Part shown: positions 20,093-27,043 of the stretch, in pieces
Position numbering within the stretch: position 1 is the stretch's first letter
Layout: every line of letters starts with the position of its first letter
Assembly: GCA_902558095.1 (NCBI GenBank)
Contig: CACECP010000010.1
Span: 1 to 35,666, forward strand
Direction of reading: 5' to 3'
Length of the DNA: 35,666 bases
DNA from: an uncultured SAR86 cluster bacterium
Lineage (GTDB): Bacteria > Pseudomonadota > Gammaproteobacteria > Magnimaribacterales > D2472
Made by a program: the position numbers and the translations under genes
Notes under the pieces: model-generated
Seen by the model: the letters and a program-made list of their open reading frames with translations, nothing else
The model's database searches: none
Told to the model about the DNA's origin: nothing

Positions 20093-20967
20093 ATGCGATT
20101 TGTAATAACTTCCTGACCGTCTTCAACAAAACCTTGTCCTTGAATTACTATTTCAACTTCTTCTGGTATTCCAGTAACCCATAATCCTTCTTCAGAATCC
20201 TCTAATATAATTATTTCAATAAACTTGGCGTATTTGTTTTTATTAACAATCCTTATTCCTAATTTACCTTCATCATTTAAAAGTAAAATGGAAGGAGATA
20301 TTTTATGAGCCATCACCTTATCAATTTCTATACTTATTTCTGCAGTGAGTCCATCTTTGATTTTGCCATCAGAGTTTTCTATCTGTGATTCAACGATAAA
20401 AGTTCTTGTATCAGGAGATGCGCTTTTAGAAACAAAAGTAAGCTTGCCCTTAATTTTTTGTCCTGTTACTAGTTCAACAAGCACATTCTGGCCAATACGA
20501 ACTTTATTGATATCATATTCAGGCACTCCAGCAATTAATGTAATAGGATCTAATTGAATAATTGTTGCGCATACCTGGCCTCTTTCTAAGAAATTTCCTG
20601 GTTTAACAATTTGCTCAATAAACCCAGAAAATGGAGCCTTAACCTCTGTTCTATTAAGCTCAACAATACCTAAACTACACAAAACTGTATCTTTCTCAAC
20701 ATATGCGCCCTGAATTGCTCCAATTTTGACAACCTCACCCGATGTTTTTGCTTTTACATTTATTCTTTTTTCTGATTTTGTAGATGCCTTAAGTTTTATT
20801 AAAGGTTGGAATTCTGAAGCTTCACTTAATATTGTTTGGACATTAAATAAGTCACCTGTTTCAGTTGGTTTTTGACGCTCCTCTTCTTTAAAAAATCCTG
20901 AGATCATCCATAAAAGGATTGGCACAAGAATGTATAAAGATATTCTTACGTTTTTAGTTAATTTCAT
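20089..20967 (-). CDS. RND periplasmic adaptor (membrane fusion protein) lacking the coiled-coil hairpin
   Basis: The adaptor links the downstream permease to an outer-membrane channel. It has an N-terminal membrane anchor (about residues 8-26) with no lipobox cysteine. The lipoyl half-motifs INVKAKTSGEVVKI and VKAPFSGFIEQIVKPGN are separated by only about 30 residues, so the long alpha-helical hairpin of AcrA-type adaptors is absent. A beta-barrel region (about 145-225) and a membrane-proximal domain follow. At 292 residues it is short for the family (about 360-400). A hairpin-less adaptor is known in BesA of Borrelia. The gene has its own strong promoter with a leader of only a few bases. 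Confidence 0.88.
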   Translation of the reverse strand: MKLTKNVRISLYILVPILLWMISGFFKEEERQKPTETGDLFNVQTILSEASEFQPLIKLKASTKSEKRINVKAKTSGEVVKIGAIQGAYVEKDTVLCSLGIVELNRTEVKAPFSGFIEQIVKPGNFLERGQVCATIIQLDPITLIAGVPEYDINKVRIGQNVLVELVTGQKIKGKLTFVSKSASPDTRTFIVESQIENSDGKIKDGLTAEISIEIDKVMAHKISPSILLLNDEGKLGIRIVNKNKYAKFIEIIILEDSEEGLWVTGIPEEVEIVIQGQGFVEDGQEVITNRI

Positions 20968-20977
20968 AATATATAGT

Positions 20978-21006
20978 TATTATAGATATTGACATAAATA
21001 CTGCCA
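20978..21006 (-). promoter_or_regulatory. Strong sigma-70 promoter of the MFP-RND-xseB-ispA-dxs unit
   Basis: On the minus strand, TTGGCA (21001-21006) and a perfect TATAAT (20978-20983) are separated by exactly 17 bp. This is the best consensus match seen in the window. Only 10 bases separate the -10 from the ATG at 20967, so the predicted start point leaves a leader of about 4 nt and essentially leaderless translation. Confidence 0.75.
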
Positions 21007-21022
21007 ATAGTTAATTTTTCAT

Positions 21023-21667
21023 CTAAACCTTGTGTTTATTCCTAAGTTTTTTAAATAGACTCTTGTTAAAAGGCTTTAGAATTTTTTTATTTTCATTATT
21101 TTGAATACTAAATCTTTTTCCTTTTTGAGCCTCTTTTTTAAGAGAAATAAAAGTATTTTTAAATAGTGTAAAGGTTTCCTTTGTATCCCTTTCATTTAAT
21201 ATATCCCATCCAACTTTCTTACCGGTATAAAAAACAATAGGATGGGACCAATTAAATTTTTTTCTAGGTTGATAGGATCGCCTTGCCTCCAAATACGCCT
21301 CTTCTACAGATGGAAATCCATCATTTTTATTAATATCATTACAAGCTTTAAGTAAATCGGTAAGAGTTGGTAGATAGGATTGAGAAATAATTACATTTTC
21401 AATTCCCTTAAGAATTATGTCTGGAGGTAAATTTTTTAAGCTTAGTGCCCAAAGTTTTTTACCTTCTCTTAATTTTTCATCTGTTCCAAAAACTTTATAA
21501 AACTGATAATGATATGCTAGCTCAAGTTTCAAGAATAATGAATCAACTGCTTGAACTAAATTTTCTTTAGTCGAGGTTGATTTCGTTTGCCCATGTTGTA
21601 TCATTTTTTCTTGCATTAAAGTCCTTTGAGTACTGGCCTGGCTCAATATATTTTTTATCTTTTTCAT
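21023..21667 (-). CDS. Phage lambda P-like replicative helicase loader
   Basis: This 214-residue protein resembles replication protein P of lambdoid phages, which delivers DnaB helicase to the origin. The similar pattern, judged by eye, is VDSLFLKL near residue 41 (P has a like segment at about the same position), a KKLWALSLKNLPPDII stretch, SYLPTLTDLLKACND, FPSVEEAYLEARR, then HPIVFYTGKKVGWDIL and a basic tail. There is no Walker A motif, so it is not a DnaC/DnaI ATPase. Two starts are possible: ATG 21667 (AGGT upstream, N-terminus MKKIKNILSQ resembling that of lambda P) or ATG 21616, with a better Shine-Dalgarno (AAAGGA). Either way it overlaps the DnaT-like gene, by 101 or 50 bp. No other phage genes are nearby, which suggests domestication. 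Confidence 0.72.
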   Translation of the reverse strand: MKKIKNILSQASTQRTLMQEKMIQHGQTKSTSTKENLVQAVDSLFLKLELAYHYQFYKVFGTDEKLREGKKLWALSLKNLPPDIILKGIENVIISQSYLPTLTDLLKACNDINKNDGFPSVEEAYLEARRSYQPRKKFNWSHPIVFYTGKKVGWDILNERDTKETFTLFKNTFISLKKEAQKGKRFSIQNNENKKILKPFNKSLFKKLRNKHKV

Positions 21668-22367
21668 TATTACCTATATTATTATCATTCATCATATGTC
21701 TTCTTTTGACATGATCAATAAATTTAGAGTTCCATGTTGTAAAAGCCGCGCCTTTATCTTTCCAATATAGAATAAATTCTCTAAGGTATCTTAAAGCAGA
21801 ATCTTTAGTGATTTCTGATAAGTTTAGGATATCAAATACATCATCATCAGGAAACCACTTTTCATCAATTGTATGCGGAAGGGTTTTTTTTGAGTTACTT
21901 TCTTTTGCCCATTCTCTTCTGATAAAGTCTAGAAAAGTAATATTCCAATTATTTTTCTTTTGTCCTCGCTCGACCCAATATAATTTAAATTCTTTTAACT
22001 TAAGATTAATAAAATCATCAGATATTTCAGTCATTTTAATGATTTCAAGAGTATCATTTGAAGGTTTCCAATTATTGCTAATTTTTCCAGATTCTTTTGT
22101 TTGAGGTGGATTTTTAACAACGTAATTAGTTTTATGTGAATTTTGATTTAATTCAATAAGATTAAATTTGTTCAATTTTTTTAAAGATTTTTCTATTACG
22201 CTTTCATCAATAAAGGGTAAATTATTTTTTACCGATTCTAAGATATTTTCATATGGGGGAATCATAATTAATTTATTTTTATTAAATAAATCAAGAATAA
22301 TGGCACACTCCAATCCTAATGTTTCTGCAACTTCTTTTGAGAATGATAGGTTTTCTTTTTTCCCCAA
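21567..22367 (-). CDS. DnaT-like replication protein with two DnaT DNA-binding domains
   Basis: This 266-residue protein has three visible parts. Residues about 10-75 look like a winged-helix domain (KEVAETLGLECAIILDLF...LPFIDESVIEKSLKKLNKFNLIELN). Residues 100-153 and 171-223 are two copies of the DnaT DNA-binding pattern: W-x-P, a short helix, LKEFKLYW or LREFILYW, then NNWNITFLDFI or TTWNSKFIDHV. E. coli DnaT, a primosome protein acting with DnaC, has one copy. The start is TTG (22367), 5 bp after the aroG stop, with GAGG inside the aroG end; the next Met is residue 35, which would cut the winged helix. It overlaps the lambda P-like gene, so the pair looks like a helicase-loading module. 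Function is inferred. Confidence 0.72.
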   Translation of the reverse strand: MGKKENLSFSKEVAETLGLECAIILDLFNKNKLIMIPPYENILESVKNNLPFIDESVIEKSLKKLNKFNLIELNQNSHKTNYVVKNPPQTKESGKISNNWKPSNDTLEIIKMTEISDDFINLKLKEFKLYWVERGQKKNNWNITFLDFIRREWAKESNSKKTLPHTIDEKWFPDDDVFDILNLSEITKDSALRYLREFILYWKDKGAAFTTWNSKFIDHVKRRHMMNDNNIGNNEKDKKYIEPGQYSKDFNARKNDTTWANEINLD

Positions 22368-22372
22368 TTAAA

Positions 22373-23422
22373 CTATTTACCTCTTTTTTTAATAACAGCT
22401 TCGTTAAGCATTCTTAAACACATTAAGGTATCGTCCCAACCCAAACATGCATCAGTAATGCTTTGTCCATATTTTAAGTTTTCTGTAATATTTTGATTTC
22501 CCTCATTCAAGTGACTTTCAATCATAACTCCTTTTATGCATCGGTCTCCATTGATGATCTGATCGCAAATAGATTCAACAACAGGGATTTGTTGTTTAAA
22601 TTTCTTTTGGCTATTGCCATGACTGGCATCAATCATTATTGATTCATTTACCTCAGCTTCTTTCAGCGCAGTCAGAGTGTTGTTAATTGATTCATTATCA
22701 TAATTAGGAGTCTTTCCACCTCTTAGGATAATATGAGCATCATTATTTCCAGCAGTTTTAAGCATAGCAATATCTGCTTCTTTTGTTGCACCCAGAAAGA
22801 CGTGTGAATGATTCGCTGCTTGTATTCCATCTATAGCAGCTTTTAGACTTCCATCAGTACCATTTTTGATACCAATTGGACATGATAGACCTGAAGCAAG
22901 TTCTCTATGAATTTGACTTTCAGCAGTTCTTGCTCCAATTGCGCCCCAAGATATTATATCTGTGACATATTGCGGTGAGATTGGATCTAGAAATTCAGTA
23001 CCCGCTGGCAGTCCTAATTCAGCAATCTCAATTAATAATTTTCTTGCCAATTCTACGCCTTTGGCAATGTTATATGTCTCATTTAGATCTGGGTCATTGA
23101 TCAAACCTTTCCAACCAACTGTAGTTCTAGGCTTTTCAAAATAAACCCTCATTATTATCAATAAATTCTCATTAAAATTTTTGCTCTCATTTGATAATTT
23201 ATTTGCATATTCAATTGCACTTTCTGGATCATGAATAGAGCAGGGACCAACGACAACAAATACCCGATCGTCTTTATCATGAAGTATTTGACTGACTTGA
23301 TTTCTTGTTCCATATACAAGTTTTGCTATTTCATCATTTATTGGATATTTATTAACCAGCTCATATGGAGCAGGCACTTTCCTTCTATCAATAATCCTTG
23401 TATTGTCAGTTGAATAATTCAT
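22373..23422 (-). CDS. aroG: 3-deoxy-7-phosphoheptulonate synthase, class I (AroG/F/H type)
   Basis: DAHP synthase joins phosphoenolpyruvate and erythrose 4-phosphate, the first step of the shikimate pathway. Diagnostic segments are VVVGPCSIHDPESA (about 56-69), MRVYFEKPRTTVGWKGLINDP, the GLPAGTEFLDPISPQY region, GARTAESQIHRELASG, ILRGGKTPNYD and IDASHGNSQK. At 349 residues it matches the E. coli isozymes. Which feedback specificity it has cannot be read with confidence. It has a plausible own promoter and is followed after 5 bp by the DnaT-like gene, so shikimate entry and the replication module would share a transcript. Confidence 0.95.
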   Translation of the reverse strand: MNYSTDNTRIIDRRKVPAPYELVNKYPINDEIAKLVYGTRNQVSQILHDKDDRVFVVVGPCSIHDPESAIEYANKLSNESKNFNENLLIIMRVYFEKPRTTVGWKGLINDPDLNETYNIAKGVELARKLLIEIAELGLPAGTEFLDPISPQYVTDIISWGAIGARTAESQIHRELASGLSCPIGIKNGTDGSLKAAIDGIQAANHSHVFLGATKEADIAMLKTAGNNDAHIILRGGKTPNYDNESINNTLTALKEAEVNESIMIDASHGNSQKKFKQQIPVVESICDQIINGDRCIKGVMIESHLNEGNQNITENLKYGQSITDACLGWDDTLMCLRMLNEAVIKKRGK

Positions 23423-23432
23423 ATATTCTTAT

Positions 23433-23460
23433 TTTATATCTCTTATTTGAAAATGGTTAA
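23433..23460 (-). promoter_or_regulatory. Candidate promoter of aroG and the replication module
   Basis: On the minus strand TTAACC (23455-23460) and TATAAA (23433-23438) are spaced by 16 bp. Ten bases separate the -10 from the ATG at 23422, giving a leader of about 4 nt like that of the efflux operon. The surroundings are very AT-rich, so chance matches are likely; no Shine-Dalgarno is present. Confidence 0.4.
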
Positions 23461-23586
23461 ATATTATTAAATGAAAGCGAGATAATAGAAACAATTAAAG
23501 CTAAATTATTTATTAATAATTTTATTATTTATATTGAATATTTTTAAGGAAATGCACAAGATATTGTATTAAAATAGGTGAAACGT

Positions 23587-23600
23587 ACACTATATAGTGT
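23587..23600. promoter_or_regulatory. Perfect 14-bp palindrome over the probable scpA -10 region
   Basis: ACACTATATAGTGT is self-complementary over all 14 positions and ends 6 bases before the scpA ATG. TATATA (23591-23596) in its centre, with TTAAAA at 23569-23574 and a 16-bp spacer, could form the scpA promoter, so a protein binding here would block transcription. The arms resemble the NrdR box (acaC...Gtgt), but the centre is 2 bp shorter than in that consensus. Confidence 0.5.
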
Positions 23601-23606
23601 TTATAT

Positions 23607-24401
23607 ATGCAAAATAATAATCTTGCACAACTAGAATTTCCGACTGTAATGGGACAGCAGTTTGAAGAGATGCCTGAAGATCTCTTTATTCCTCCAAATG
23701 CTCTAGAAATTTTTCTTGAGTCATTTTCTGGACCTTTAGACCTTCTTTTATATTTAATAAAAAAGGATGATATAAACATTCTTGATTTAGATGTATCTAA
23801 AATAACAGATCAATATCTTGAATATATTGAATTAATGGACTCCTTAAAATTTGAATTAGCAGCAGATTATTTGGTTATGGCTGCAACTTTAGCTGAAATT
23901 AAATCTAGATTAATGCTTCCAAGAGAATCATTTGAAGAAGAAGATGATGATCCAAGAGCTGACTTAATAAAAAGACTACAGGAGTATAAAAGGTTTAAAA
24001 ATGTTTCTGAAAAAATTGCATTAATTCCAAGAGTTGATAGAGACTTTTTTACTGTTTCAACTAAGTTACCAAAATTTGAAAAAGAAAAAGTTATAAAAAT
24101 ATCATTAACAAAAGATGAAATATATAACTCAATCCTTGAGGTCTTAAAGAGACCTAATTATAAAACCAATCACCAAGTTGATTTTGAAGAACTTTCAACT
24201 CAAGAACGTATTCAAATGATTTTGGATATTTTGTCAAAAACAAATGTAATTAGATTTTCAAAAACATTAAAAAAACATGAGGGTAAGAAAGGTATTGTTG
24301 TAACCCTTCTTGCTTCATTAGAGCTAGCTAAAGATGGTTATATAGAGCTAATTCAAAATAAAAGTGAAGAGTTATTTATAAAACTATCTGGGAGAGCATA
24401 G
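23607..24401 (+). CDS. scpA: Segregation and condensation protein A (ScpA)
   Basis: ScpA is the kleisin subunit that bridges SMC heads in the SMC-ScpAB condensin. After a 32-residue variable start the kleisin signature FSGPLDLLLYLIKKDDINILDL begins, followed by DQYLEYIE, AADYLVMAATLAEIKSRLMLP and an acidic linker. The C-terminal winged helix includes RIQMILDILSKTN and VTLLASLELAKDGYIELIQ. At 264 residues it is of normal length. Alternative starts at internal Met15 or Met22 would also preserve the domain. scpB follows with 1 bp between. smc is not in the window. The use of SMC-ScpAB rather than MukBEF is typical of gammaproteobacteria outside the enterics. Confidence 0.95.
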   Translation: MQNNNLAQLEFPTVMGQQFEEMPEDLFIPPNALEIFLESFSGPLDLLLYLIKKDDINILDLDVSKITDQYLEYIELMDSLKFELAADYLVMAATLAEIKSRLMLPRESFEEEDDDPRADLIKRLQEYKRFKNVSEKIALIPRVDRDFFTVSTKLPKFEKEKVIKISLTKDEIYNSILEVLKRPNYKTNHQVDFEELSTQERIQMILDILSKTNVIRFSKTLKKHEGKKGIVVTLLASLELAKDGYIELIQNKSEELFIKLSGRA

Positions 24402-24402
24402 A

Positions 24403-24963
24403 TTGAATATTCATCTAATAAATTCTATCGAAGCATTGCTTTATGGCGCAGGAAGACCAATAACCTTATCAGAAATTAGAAATATTCTTGGTAATACTAG
24501 CGATGGTGATATTGAATTATCTGATATTAAAAAAGCATTAAATTTTTTAGAACAAAGATATATAGATACATCTATAGAAATTCGTGAAGTAGCCTCTGGC
24601 TATAGGTTACAAATAAAACAAGATCATAGTACAAGCCTTGCAAATTTATGGAATGACAAGGCACCAAGAATATCAAAGGCATTAATGGAAACTATTTCAA
24701 TTATTGCATTTAAACAACCAGTAACAAGGGGTGATATAGAAGATATTAGAGGTGTATCAGTAAGTACAAGAAGCATTAGATCATTATTGGAAAGAAATTG
24801 GATAAAAGTTTCAGGCTTTAGAGATGTTCCAGGAAGGCCAGCTCTTTATGAAACAACTAAAGAATTTTTGGATGACTTAAATTTAAAAGATATTTCTGAT
24901 CTCCCAGAATTACCAGAAATAACTGATATCTCTGAGGATGATTTACTTTCAAAAGTTGTTTAG
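24403..24963 (+). CDS. scpB: Segregation and condensation protein B (ScpB)
   Basis: ScpB dimerises through tandem winged helices and binds ScpA in condensin. Family sequences are NSIEALLYGAGRPITLSEI (near residue 6), IREVASGYRLQIK, the strongly conserved ALMETISIIAFKQPVTRGDIEDIRG and a later GFRDVPGRPALYETTKEFL. The length is 186, with an acidic C-terminal tail. Translation starts with TTG (24403), one base after the scpA stop, and rluB begins 3 bp downstream. The scpA-scpB-rluB order is common in gammaproteobacteria. Confidence 0.95.
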   Translation: MNIHLINSIEALLYGAGRPITLSEIRNILGNTSDGDIELSDIKKALNFLEQRYIDTSIEIREVASGYRLQIKQDHSTSLANLWNDKAPRISKALMETISIIAFKQPVTRGDIEDIRGVSVSTRSIRSLLERNWIKVSGFRDVPGRPALYETTKEFLDDLNLKDISDLPELPEITDISEDDLLSKVV

Positions 24964-24966
24964 TTA

Positions 24967-25692
24967 ATGGCAGAAAGACTTCAAAAGTTTTTAGCTAGAT
25001 CTGGAGTAGGCTCAAGAAGAGATTGCGAAAAATTAATTAAATCAAAAAAAGTTATTGTAAATGGGCAAATAGCAGAAATTGGATCTTCAGTAAATAAAAA
25101 TGATATTGTTGAATATAATGGTAAAACTTTATCTTTTATTCAGACTGAAATAAAACTTCTTATTCTAAATAAACCTGAAGGGGTTCTTTCTTCAACCAAA
25201 AGAGAAAAAGATATACCAATAGTGTTTGATTTTCTGCCTGAATCAAATAAAAAGATGAGATGGATATCGGTTGGAAGACTTGATATAAACTCATCAGGAT
25301 TAATGTTATTTACGAATGACGGAGAGTTTGCAAATTTTTGCATGCATCCCTCATCAATGATTGACAGAGAGTACTTAGTTAGAGCTCGCGGAGATTTTTC
25401 AAATGAAATAAAAAAACAAATGCTTGATGGGGTTATTATTGATGGAGTGAAGTATCAATTATCTGATATTGTCGAGGGTGATAAGAATTCCTCAAATCAA
25501 TGGTACTCCGTTTGCTTGATGTCTGGTAAAAACAAAGAAGTTAGGAAAATATTTAAAGCGTTTAATATGGAAATAAGCAGGCTAAAAAGAACTAGGTTTG
25601 GACCAATATTTTTACCATCAAATCTCAGGAAGGGTAAATGTGTTGAGTTATCTAATAAAGAAATTGATGCTCTAAAGAATTATGGAAGGTAA
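24967..25692 (+). CDS. rluB: 23S rRNA pseudouridine synthase (RluB family)
   Basis: This enzyme isomerises a uridine of 23S rRNA (U2605 in E. coli). Residues 1-55 form an S4 RNA-binding domain (RLQKFLARSGVGSRRDCEKLI). The catalytic domain has LNKPEGVLSSTK, the active-site Asp106 in VGRLDINSSGLMLFTNDG, and the C-terminal GKNKEVRKIFKAFNMEISRLKRTRFGP block. At 241 residues it is shorter than E. coli RluB (291), lacking the long basic tail. RluE/RluF specificity is less likely given the scpB neighbourhood. It overlaps the next gene by 11 bp. Confidence 0.92.
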   Translation: MAERLQKFLARSGVGSRRDCEKLIKSKKVIVNGQIAEIGSSVNKNDIVEYNGKTLSFIQTEIKLLILNKPEGVLSSTKREKDIPIVFDFLPESNKKMRWISVGRLDINSSGLMLFTNDGEFANFCMHPSSMIDREYLVRARGDFSNEIKKQMLDGVIIDGVKYQLSDIVEGDKNSSNQWYSVCLMSGKNKEVRKIFKAFNMEISRLKRTRFGPIFLPSNLRKGKCVELSNKEIDALKNYGR

Positions 25693-26296
25693 GAAAGCAT
25701 TTGGATTTTTATATGACATAGCTCTTAAAAATAAATATAAACATTTAGCTGAGCATATAAAAAAAATTGGCCCCTTAAAGATTAAATTATCAAGGATGAA
25801 TTTTGTCGATCACCTTGCGAAAATAATTGTTGGACAACAACTTTCAGTGAAATCTGCTGCTGCAATATGGTCAAGAACCGAAGTTCTGCTTAAGACAAAT
25901 AAATATAAAAAAATTAATGAGAAATTAAATATACAATTTAGAAACGCTGGACTATCAAGACAAAAGATTGAGTATCTTAATGGAATTATTTTTAATAAAA
26001 AGTTTAAAAACACAACCAAAAATGAATTAAAGAAGATGAGTCCATCAGTTTTTTACGATTTTCTTATATCGGTAAAGGGAATTGGACCATGGTCTATTGA
26101 GATGTCTAGAATTTTTTATATTGGAGATCCAGATGTTTTTTCTATATTAGATCTTGGACTTAAAAATGCTCATATAAAAATGTTTAATAGTATAGAAAGC
26201 TATAACAAAAGTTTTTATGAACAATTTAGCCCCTATAGGAGTTATATGTGTTTATATATGTGGAGAGTTTTAGAAGACGAAAACGTAACTATATAG
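25682..26296 (+). CDS. AlkA-type DNA-3-methyladenine glycosylase
   Basis: This base-excision glycosylase belongs to the helix-hairpin-helix GPD superfamily. The 204 residues include IIVGQQLSVKSAAAIW (about 49-64), the HhH segment LISVKGIGPWSIEMSRIF (128-145) and the catalytic Asp157 in FSILDLGLKNA. The tail SPYRSYMCLYMWR matches the AlkA/Mag C-terminal pattern. It lacks the N-terminal domain of E. coli AlkA and so resembles the yeast Mag1-type core. The ATG lies within the rluB 3' end (11-bp overlap), indicating coupling. It converges with the yciK-like gene across 6 bp. Confidence 0.88.
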   Translation: MEGKKAFGFLYDIALKNKYKHLAEHIKKIGPLKIKLSRMNFVDHLAKIIVGQQLSVKSAAAIWSRTEVLLKTNKYKKINEKLNIQFRNAGLSRQKIEYLNGIIFNKKFKNTTKNELKKMSPSVFYDFLISVKGIGPWSIEMSRIFYIGDPDVFSILDLGLKNAHIKMFNSIESYNKSFYEQFSPYRSYMCLYMWRVLEDENVTI

Positions 26297-26310
26297 CATA
26301 GCTTATAGTT
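26287..26310. terminator. Hairpin spanning two convergent stop codons
   Basis: Arms AACTATA (26287-26293) and TATAGTT (26304-26310) extend inwards through AGC-ATA-GCT, giving about a 10-bp stem with one bulged T and a 3-base loop. The stem contains the stops of both the glycosylase (26294-26296) and the yciK-like gene (26303-26305). Reading leftwards it is followed by ACGTTTTC, so it could work as a weak terminator for the minus-strand operon; on the plus strand there is no U run. Confidence 0.45.
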
Positions 26311-27043
26311 CTTCCCCAAACTCAATATAGGTTTTTGAGCAAGTAGAACTTTCTTCAGATAGCATCCAAAGATAGTAGCTGATTAGTTGATAAGGATCTT
26401 TATTTTGAAGAGGATCTTCAGCAGGAAATGCAAGAGCTCTCATATCTGTTCTCGTTGCCTTAGGATTAAAGTTAAAAACTTTTAATTCAGGTATTGTTTC
26501 AAGCTCTTCTTTTAGAATTTCAGATAGTGCTTTAAGGCCAGCTTTCGAAACAGAGTAAGCACCCCAATATGCTTTTCCTTTTTGGGCCACACTTGTTGAG
26601 GTAAAAATTAATCTAGGTATTTTAGAATTTGATAAAAGTGGGATCATATATTTTGATAAAAGAAAAGCGCTTGTTAAATTAGTACTTAAAGTTTTTTCCC
26701 AACTTTTTAAATCATAATCTTGTATCGATGACATCTTACCTAAAGTTGCAGCATTATTTATTAATGCACTCAATGAGCTATAGTTTTCAGATATTACGTT
26801 TGCGATTTCTTGAGCTTTACTTTCATCGAGATCATTAAGATCACATTTTAATATCATAGGCTCTGTTTTATATTTGTCTTTAATTTCGTCATATATTAGA
26901 TCTAATGCTGCTTCATTTTTTGAAAGCATAATTACATTAGCACCAAGTTTGCTTAGTTCTAATGTAATTGACTTACCAATACCTCTTGTAGCTCCGGTGA
27001 TAAGTATATTCTTACCTTTATAATAATTTTGTTTTATATTCAT
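26303..27043 (-). CDS. yciK: Short-chain dehydrogenase/reductase (YciK family)
   Basis: This is an NAD(P)-dependent SDR oxidoreductase. The nucleotide motif is ITGATRGIG (15-23), NNAA is at 96-99, and the catalytic Tyr163/Lys167 lie in AYWGAYSVSKAGLKAL, with Ser in FTSTSVAQKGKA. The C-terminal RTDMRALAFPAEDPLQNKDP is typical of YciK. It has 246 residues. It overlaps the upstream phosphatase gene by 4 bp. The ubiG-phosphatase-yciK order is that of Pseudomonas and relatives. The physiological substrate of YciK is not established. Confidence 0.88.
   Translation of the reverse strand: MNIKQNYYKGKNILITGATRGIGKSITLELSKLGANVIMLSKNEAALDLIYDEIKDKYKTEPMILKCDLNDLDESKAQEIANVISENYSSLSALINNAATLGKMSSIQDYDLKSWEKTLSTNLTSAFLLSKYMIPLLSNSKIPRLIFTSTSVAQKGKAYWGAYSVSKAGLKALSEILKEELETIPELKVFNFNPKATRTDMRALAFPAEDPLQNKDPYQLISYYLWMLSEESSTCSKTYIEFGEEL

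Larger units (their letters stand above)
23423..23606. other. Divergent spacer between aroG and scpA
   Basis: This 184-bp spacer is the longest in the window. It holds the aroG promoter candidate, an A/T-only inverted repeat with 8-bp arms (AAATTATT at 23503-23510 and AATAATTT at 23515-23522), and a 14-bp palindrome just before scpA. I see no small open frame with a ribosome-binding site and no structured RNA here. Confidence 0.6.

Noticed and set aside
23503-23522. A/T-only inverted repeat as a terminator or regulator
   Set aside because: Such repeats are expected by chance in a spacer of this composition, and it lies between divergent genes where no terminator is needed.
23525-23779. Minus-strand open frame crossing the aroG-scpA spacer into scpA
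   Set aside because: More than half is antisense to the conserved start of scpA and the product is unlike any family I recognise.
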